Shown piece by piece: positions 32,275-36,668 of a stretch of DNA of 36,668 nucleotides; within the stretch, counting starts at the first letter, position 1; each line of letters begins with the position of its first letter. Location of the stretch: NCBI RefSeq assembly GCF_029051685.1, contig NZ_JAACFT010000055.1, positions 1 to 36,668 of the forward strand, in the 5' to 3' direction. The DNA is from Bradyrhizobium sp. CSA207 (GTDB taxonomy: Bacteria; Pseudomonadota; Alphaproteobacteria; Rhizobiales; Xanthobacteraceae). The notes below the pieces were generated by a model that made no database searches, was not told the DNA's origin, and saw only the letters and a list, made by a program, of their open reading frames with translations. The translations under genes were made by a program, and so were the position numbers.

Positions 32275-32665
32275 TCCCGAAGTCCAGCCGTTCCAACGCG
32301 AAGAGCTGCGGGATCGCGGAGAGCGATCCTGCTGCTCTTGCTTTTCCGGTTGCGTATCGCCGCGCGGAGCGCCGGCGCATCTTGTCTATCAATATGCGTT
32401 TGGCATTGATCCATACCTGAATTGGATCGATCTGCGCCAGTCTTGCGCAGCAGCCTTTCCGCCGCCGCGGCATTGCGCGGCCTCGCCGAAATCTCGACAA
32501 ACATAGCCATTTCGGTTCGGCCGCCGCCGATGCGCTAGCCGCCAGGCCCGTTGCGCAACGAAGTCTGCAACCCTTGCCTGCCCCGTCGCTTTGGCCATAC
32601 AGTCGCGCCAATACGCCGCGACAACGATCGCGGCTGCAAAAAAAATGTCTGGGAGAGACCGCGCC
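32275..32665. other. Intergenic region upstream of the TRAP operon
   Basis: 391 nt with no convincing gene; open frames on the minus strand lack a ribosome site and family resemblance. It contains the palindrome at 32405-32431 and the leader of the TRAP binding-protein gene, with GGGAGAG 8 nt before its ATG. The promoter is not obvious. No repeat-family element is present, unlike most other gaps here. Confidence 0.6.
32405..32431. promoter_or_regulatory. Candidate operator upstream of the TRAP operon
   Basis: ATTGATCCA (32405-32413) and TGGATCGAT (32423-32431) are complementary at 8 of 9 positions around a 9-nt spacer. It lies about 235 nt before the dctP start, in the gap between DoxX and the operon. 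GntR/FadR- or IclR-type regulators often use sites of this size; none is encoded beside the operon in the window. Confidence 0.4.
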
Positions 32666-33697
32666 ATGATCATCGCGCCCGTCAGCCGTCGCACGCTCAT
32701 CAAATCGTCGACGGCGCTCGCCGCCGGCCTCGTGCTCTCCCCCGCCATCATCGGCCGCGCCGAGGCCGCGACGTTGAAGCTGAAATGCTCCTCCTCGCTG
32801 CCGAACGATCCGAAATATGCCAATGGGCGCGTCTACTACGACAATCTCGTCAAGAATCTGAAGGCGAACGGCCTCGGTGAGCAGGTCGAGGTCGCCTTCT
32901 TTCCCGACAACCAACTCGGCCAGGAAATCGACGTCATCAATTCGGTCAAGCTCGGCGTCATCGACCTGATGGTGTCGGGCTCGTCGATCTCGGCCAATCT
33001 GGTGCCGCTGGTCGGCACCTTTGATCTCGGCTACCTCTTCGCGAGCTTCCCGCAGCAGACCAAGGCGTTCGATGCCGGCGCCGCCAAGTCGATCGAGGAC
33101 GCGCTGCTCAAGGGCGGCAATATTCGCATCATCGCCTGGGCCTATAATTTCGGCTCGCGCAGCGTGCTGGCGAAGAAGCCCGTGAAGACGCCGGAGGATC
33201 TCGCCGGTCTCAAGATCAGGACGCTGCCCAATCCGGTGATCACGGAGTGCCTGCGTCTGATGGGCGCGGCCGCGACGCCGCTGGCGTTCGGCGAAATCTA
33301 CACGGCGTTGCAGGCCGGCGTGCTCGATGGGCTGGAGCACGATCCGCCGACGATCCTGGCCAGCAAGTTCTTCGAGACGGCAAAATTCTATGCGCTGACG
33401 CAGCACAATTTCTCGCCGCTTGCGATCTACTTCAGCGACATGACCTTCAACCGCATGGATCCAAAGCTGCGCGACGGCTTTCTCGATGCCGCGAAGAAGG
33501 CCGCGGCCGACACGCGCGCCCACGGGCTTGCGGTCGAGAAGGAAGCGCTGGCCGCGTTGACCGAGAAGGGCGTGACGGTGGCGGAATGCGACCGCGAGGC
33601 CTTCCGCAAACGTGTGTTGCCGCAGACCGAGAACTTCATCAAGGCGCGGCCGGAGTCCAAGGCCGTCATCGACATCGTCCGCGCGACCCAAGCCTGA
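32666..33697 (+). CDS. dctP: TRAP transporter substrate-binding protein (DctP family)
   Basis: Periplasmic binding protein of a TRAP importer, 343 aa. The signal SRRTLIKSSTALAAGLVLSP carries a twin-arginine (RRTLIK) motif, so Tat export is likely. The mature protein has LKCSSSLPNDPKYANGRVYY, FFPDNQLGQEIDVINSVKLG, the conserved GLKIRTLPNPVITECLRLMG (with the ligand-binding Arg) and FGEIYTALQAGVLDGLEHDP. The ATG at 32666 has GGGAGAG 8 nt upstream; the earlier in-frame ATG 32591 is disregarded. First gene of a three-gene operon; the next start follows its TGA by 1 nt. A carboxylate ligand is expected from the family, probably a hydroxy- or keto-acid given the linked dehydrogenase (inference). 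Confidence 0.94.
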   Translation: MIIAPVSRRTLIKSSTALAAGLVLSPAIIGRAEAATLKLKCSSSLPNDPKYANGRVYYDNLVKNLKANGLGEQVEVAFFPDNQLGQEIDVINSVKLGVIDLMVSGSSISANLVPLVGTFDLGYLFASFPQQTKAFDAGAAKSIEDALLKGGNIRIIAWAYNFGSRSVLAKKPVKTPEDLAGLKIRTLPNPVITECLRLMGAAATPLAFGEIYTALQAGVLDGLEHDPPTILASKFFETAKFYALTQHNFSPLAIYFSDMTFNRMDPKLRDGFLDAAKKAAADTRAHGLAVEKEALAALTEKGVTVAECDREAFRKRVLPQTENFIKARPESKAVIDIVRATQA

Positions 33698-33751
33698 GAT
33701 GGCCAAACCTGAGACGGTCAGGCCTGAGATGGCCAAGCCTGGGATTACGTT
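33692..33751 (+). repeat. 15-bp tandem repeats spanning the dctP stop and dctQM start
   Basis: Four imperfect 15-bp units lie in a row: GCCTGAGATGGCCAA (33692), ACCTGAGACGGTCAG (33707), GCCTGAGATGGCCAA (33722, identical to the first) and GCCTGGGATTACGTT (33737). The first holds the dctP stop TGA and the dctQM ATG; the third offers a second in-frame ATG at 33729. The repeats encode KPEMA, KPETV, RPEMA and KPGIT at the permease N-terminus. Confidence 0.9.
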
Positions 33752-35603
33752 GAAAGGCGCGGTGTCCCTCTCGGGCGGTCGTCACGCAAGCGTCACCCTC
33801 CTGCTCCGCTTGAGCGACGCGGTCGCGGCCATCCTGTTGGCCGCCGACCTCGTGGTGGTGTGCGCCTCCGTGCTGCTGCGCTTCCTCTTCAACGCGCCGG
33901 TCGAATGGTCGGACGATGTCGCGCGCGGATTGATGGTCGGCTCCGCTTTCTTCGGCGCGGCGAGCGCACTCGCGCGCGGCGAGAATGTCGGCGTGACCTT
34001 TTTCCGCGATCTGGCGCCGGTGCGGCTGCGCGCGCTGGTCGATGCGGCCAGTGCGCTGCTGGTGGTGCTGATCTCGGTCTATGTCGCCTATCACGCGATC
34101 AAGCTGGGCTCGCTGACGGCGGGTCAGACCACCGGATCGGGGCTGCCGCTGGAGCTGACGTTCTACCCGATGGGCCTCGGCGCGCTGTTCATGACGGTAT
34201 TCGCCGTCGATCAGCTCTGCGCAAGGCCGCTCCCCGACATCGTCAGGGGCCTTGTTGCCGTCGCCATGGTGAGCGGCCTCTACCTCGCCTGGGATTATCT
34301 GTCGCCGTCATCGGTGCCGTCGGCGGGCACGCTGATGCTGATCGGCTTCTTCGCAACGCTGTTCGGCGGATTGCCGATCGGCTTTGCGCTGGCGCTGGCG
34401 GCACTGATCTTCATCTGGGTCGAGGGCGCGCTGCCCGGCGTCATCTTCGCCCAGCAGATGGCGCGCGGCATCGACAATTTCGTGCTGCTGGCGATCCCGT
34501 TCTTCATTCTCGTCGGCTACCTCATGGAAGCCAACGGCATGTCGGTGCGCCTGATCGAGCTGTTGCAGCGCGCCGTGGGGCGCATGCGCGGCGGGCTGAA
34601 CGTGGTGATGGTGGCCTCGATGGTGCTGTTCTCGGGCATCTCCGGCTCGAAGATGGCCGATGTCGCTGCGGTCGGCTCCGTGCTGATCCCGGCGGCGCGC
34701 CGCTCCAGACAAAATCCGGGCAGCGCGGTGGCGCTGCTTGCGGCATCCGCCGTGATGGCGGAGACCATTCCGCCCTGCATCAACCTGATCATCCTCGGCT
34801 TCGTCGCCAATCTGTCGATCGGCGGGCTGTTCGTCGCCGGTCTGCTGCCGGCGGCGCTGATGGCGCTGGTCCTGATCGTCGTCTCGATCATCTTCGGCAA
34901 GCGTCCGGCCGCGGTCGAGGAGATCGAGCCGCAGATTCCGGTGTCCGGCCTGTGGAGCGGCGCGATTGCCTCGTTCGGCCTGATCTTCATGATCTTCTTC
35001 GGCTTCAAGAGCGGCTTTGCCACGGCGACGGAAATCTCGGCCTTCGCCGTCGCCTACGCCCTCGTCATCGGCGCGCTCGTGTTCCGCGAACTCAGCTTCA
35101 AAACGGCCGCGCACAGTTTTGTCCAGGCGGCGACGCGGGCGGGGCTCGTTCTGTTCATCGTCGCCGCCGCGCAGTCGCTCGCCTTCACGCTGACCTTGCA
35201 GCAGGTGCCGCATGCGGTCGGCGATTTCATGCTTGGGTTGTCCAAGACCAGCGGCGTCTGGCTGTTCATCCTGCTCGCGATCGCCGTGCTGATCGTGATG
35301 GGATCGGTGCTGGAAGGCGCGGCTGCGCTCATCATCTTCGGGCCGCTGCTGTTGCCGGTCGCCGTGCAGCTCGGGGTCGATCCCCTGCATTTCGGCGTCG
35401 TGCTGGTCATCGCAATGGGAATCGGCTTGTTCGCGCCGCCGCTCGGGCTCGGACTCTACGGCGCCTGCCTGATCGGCAACGTGCCGATCGAGCAGACGGT
35501 GAAGCCGATCATGGGCTATCTGGGCCTGCTGCTGCTCTGCCTGCTGGTGATCGCGTTCGTGCCGTCGCTCTCGACCGCGCTGCCGCGCGCGTTCGGCTAC
35601 TGA
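33699..35603 (+). CDS. Fused TRAP transporter permease DctQM
   Basis: A 634-aa fusion of the small (DctQ, about residues 22-180) and large (DctM, about 195-630) TRAP permeases. The Q part has four helices and the FLFNAPVEWSDDVARGLMVG and ARGENVGVTFF motifs. A linker helix leads to the M part of about 12 helices, with MLIGFFATLFGGLPIGFALA, GIDNFVLLAIPFFILVGYLM, the Na+-site region SGISGSKMADVAAVGSVLIP and AETIPPCINLIILG, and FAPPLGLGLYGACLIGNVPI. Such fusions are common in this family. The start is uncertain between ATG 33699, directly after the dctP stop, and ATG 33729, because tandem repeats cover both. It imports the dctP ligand with sodium. Confidence 0.94.
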   Translation: MAKPETVRPEMAKPGITLKGAVSLSGGRHASVTLLLRLSDAVAAILLAADLVVVCASVLLRFLFNAPVEWSDDVARGLMVGSAFFGAASALARGENVGVTFFRDLAPVRLRALVDAASALLVVLISVYVAYHAIKLGSLTAGQTTGSGLPLELTFYPMGLGALFMTVFAVDQLCARPLPDIVRGLVAVAMVSGLYLAWDYLSPSSVPSAGTLMLIGFFATLFGGLPIGFALALAALIFIWVEGALPGVIFAQQMARGIDNFVLLAIPFFILVGYLMEANGMSVRLIELLQRAVGRMRGGLNVVMVASMVLFSGISGSKMADVAAVGSVLIPAARRSRQNPGSAVALLAASAVMAETIPPCINLIILGFVANLSIGGLFVAGLLPAALMALVLIVVSIIFGKRPAAVEEIEPQIPVSGLWSGAIASFGLIFMIFFGFKSGFATATEISAFAVAYALVIGALVFRELSFKTAAHSFVQAATRAGLVLFIVAAAQSLAFTLTLQQVPHAVGDFMLGLSKTSGVWLFILLAIAVLIVMGSVLEGAAALIIFGPLLLPVAVQLGVDPLHFGVVLVIAMGIGLFAPPLGLGLYGACLIGNVPIEQTVKPIMGYLGLLLLCLLVIAFVPSLSTALPRAFGY

Positions 35604-35615
35604 AGGGGTCCTGTC

Positions 35616-35633
35616 ATGAGAGTCTTGCCGTGA
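35616..35633 (+). other. Five-codon leader ORF overlapping the dehydrogenase start
   Basis: ATG AGA GTC TTG CCG TGA, preceded by AAGGGG at 8-nt spacing. Its TGA overlaps the dehydrogenase GTG as GTGA. ATGAGAGTCTTG is similar to GTGAAGGTCCTG, the true start 14 nt later, so the leader looks like a partial duplication of the start, shifted out of frame by two bases. Confidence 0.55.
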
Positions 35634-36607
35634 AGGTCCTGTTGGCTCACACGCCGGAGATGCGCCGCAATTACTACGGCGATCGCAGCCTGAGCGGCCT
35701 GCGGGCGATCGCCGAGGTGATCCTGCACGAGGGCGATCAGCCCCTCGGTGCAGCCAGCCTCGTCGACGCGGCCAGGGAGGCCGACATCGTCGTCGCCGAT
35801 CGCATGACGGAAGGCCGCGGCGAGATCTTTTCGCGATTGCCGCGCTTGCGCGCCTTTGTCCGCTGCGCCGTCGACATCCGCAACGTCGATGTTGATGCGG
35901 CCTCGAACGCCGGCGTCCTGGTGACCCGCGCCGGCCCCGGCTTCGTGCAGGCAGTCGCCGAGCTCGCGCTCGGCTTCATGGTCGATCTGTCGCGCGGCGT
36001 ATCGCGCGCGACCGCGGACTACCAGGCCGGCCGCAAGCCGGAGGCGCGGATGGGCCGCCAGCTCGCCGGCAGCCGGATCGGCATCATCGGCTATGGCAGC
36101 ATCGGGCGCTACCTTGCCGAGATGGCCAAGGTGCTGCGTATGGAGGTGCTGGTGTCCGATCCCTTCGCGACGGTAAGCGATGCTGCGATCAGGCAGGTCG
36201 CGCTCGGCGAGCTGCTCGCGGCCTCCGACTATGTCGTCTGCCTCGCCGTCGCCAACGAGCAGACCGAGAACTTGATCGGCGAGGCGGCGCTGGCCCGCAT
36301 GCAGAAGCATGCCGTGTTCATCAATCTGTCGCGCGGCAATCTCGTCGACGAGGCGGCGCTAGCGCGGGCGCTGCTGGAGGATCGCATCGCGGGTGCGGCG
36401 ATGGATGTCGGCCGCGCGCCCGACCAGATGCCGACACCGGAGCTGGCAAAGCTGCCGAACGTCATCGCCACGCCGCATGTCGGCGGCCTGACACCGCAGG
36501 CGATCGAATACCAGTCGCTGGAAACCGTTCGGCAGGTCGAAGCGATCGTCAAAGGCGAGATCCCGCCGGGCGCCGTCAATGCAGAGCGCTGGACGCGGCG
36601 GCCTTAG
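35630..36607 (+). CDS. D-2-hydroxyacid dehydrogenase (NAD-dependent), TRAP-linked
   Basis: A 325-aa cytoplasmic D-isomer-specific 2-hydroxyacid dehydrogenase. The nucleotide fold shows GIIGYGSIGRYLAEMAK (GxGxxG 154-159), then VSDPFA with the acidic residue for NAD. Arg235 in INLSRGNLVDEAAL and His283 in IATPHVGGLTPQA are the expected catalytic residues. The usual catalytic Glu of DVxxxEP is not seen: the segment reads AMDVGRAPDQMPTP, a subfamily form. No ATG opens the frame; GTG 35630 is used, with GAGAG about 7 nt upstream, overlapping the stop of a five-codon leader. As third gene of the operon it probably oxidises or reduces the imported acid. Confidence 0.93.
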   Translation: MKVLLAHTPEMRRNYYGDRSLSGLRAIAEVILHEGDQPLGAASLVDAAREADIVVADRMTEGRGEIFSRLPRLRAFVRCAVDIRNVDVDAASNAGVLVTRAGPGFVQAVAELALGFMVDLSRGVSRATADYQAGRKPEARMGRQLAGSRIGIIGYGSIGRYLAEMAKVLRMEVLVSDPFATVSDAAIRQVALGELLAASDYVVCLAVANEQTENLIGEAALARMQKHAVFINLSRGNLVDEAALARALLEDRIAGAAMDVGRAPDQMPTPELAKLPNVIATPHVGGLTPQAIEYQSLETVRQVEAIVKGEIPPGAVNAERWTRRP

Positions 36608-36635
36608 CACACGCCTAGACGCACGCTCTCTCCGT

Positions 36636-36668
36636 TCCCTCCCCCCTTGTGGGGGAGGGGCAGGGAGG
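36636..36668. repeat. Family A repeat, cut by the window end
   Basis: TCCCTCCCCCCTTGTGGGGG and following G-rich bases match the family A hairpin core. It begins 28 nt after the dehydrogenase stop and continues past the window, so its other half is unseen. The gap from 36608 holds nothing else recognisable. Confidence 0.75.

Noticed and set aside
32389..32823. Minus-strand frame covering the gap upstream of the TRAP operon
   Set aside because: Part of it is antisense to dctP, it has no recognisable domain or ribosome site, and the rest is low-complexity Arg/Ala sequence.
33860..35629. Plus-strand frame that continues into the dehydrogenase from within DctQM
   Set aside because: Upstream of 35630 it is an out-of-frame reading of DctQM (Arg/Gly/Asp-rich). 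Only the part after the GTG at 35630 has dehydrogenase motifs, so it is not a fusion.

Overview
The window reads as a chromosomal segment of an alphaproteobacterium, most likely Bradyrhizobium or a close relative. This is inferred from four things: the high-GC codon use, many periplasmic binding-protein transport genes, protein sequences typical of that genus, and several families of short interspersed palindromes between genes. No rRNA, tRNA, CRISPR array, integrase or transposase was recognised. The region looks like resident chromosome rich in transport and signalling genes rather than a mobile island.

Positions 1-6700 (minus strand) hold an oligopeptide/dipeptide-type ABC importer: a binding protein and two permeases, with any ATPase genes lying beyond position 1. 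A near-perfect sigma-54 promoter sits just upstream of the binding-protein gene. A phosphotransferase with an altered catalytic loop and an orphan UgpB-like glycerol-3-phosphate binding protein follow. Positions 6896-13413 (plus strand) form a signalling block. An orphan TRAP-type binding protein (DctP) is followed by a membrane histidine kinase, a REC-DUF3369-histidine kinase protein and an OmpR-type regulator in tight succession, and then by a separate ECF sigma factor. The sigma gene is flanked by two copies of a 14-bp motif, and the gap after it holds a strong terminator and a possible small RNA.

Positions 13868-19403 (minus strand) encode a sorbosone-dehydrogenase-like protein, a small conserved protein and a compact three-gene set: a DUF962/Mpo1-like membrane protein, an HpnA-like epimerase and an isoprenylcysteine-type methyltransferase. 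An OmpA-like protein translationally coupled to a cysteine-rich-repeat protein follows. Positions 19483-22438 hold an orphan HicB antitoxin next to a possible hicA remnant and a UvrD/PcrA helicase. The helicase gene carries an in-frame 90-bp palindromic element between helicase motifs II and III. Positions 22692-28886 contain a UPF0391 membrane peptide, a divergent thioesterase and FAD-linked dehydrogenase pair, a Gly/His-rich periplasmic protein with a duplicated Spy/CpxP-like domain, a small unknown protein and a SulP anion transporter.

Positions 29175-36607 contain a secreted metacaspase-like protein, a divergent LysR/DoxX pair, and a TRAP catabolic operon: DctP, fused DctQM and a D-2-hydroxyacid dehydrogenase. 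This operon probably imports and oxidises a hydroxy- or keto-acid. It shows two unusual gene junctions: 15-bp repeats across the dctP stop/dctQM start, and a five-codon leader overlapping the dehydrogenase start. Palindromic repeats occupy most of the larger intergenic gaps and appear to act as shared transcript boundaries.
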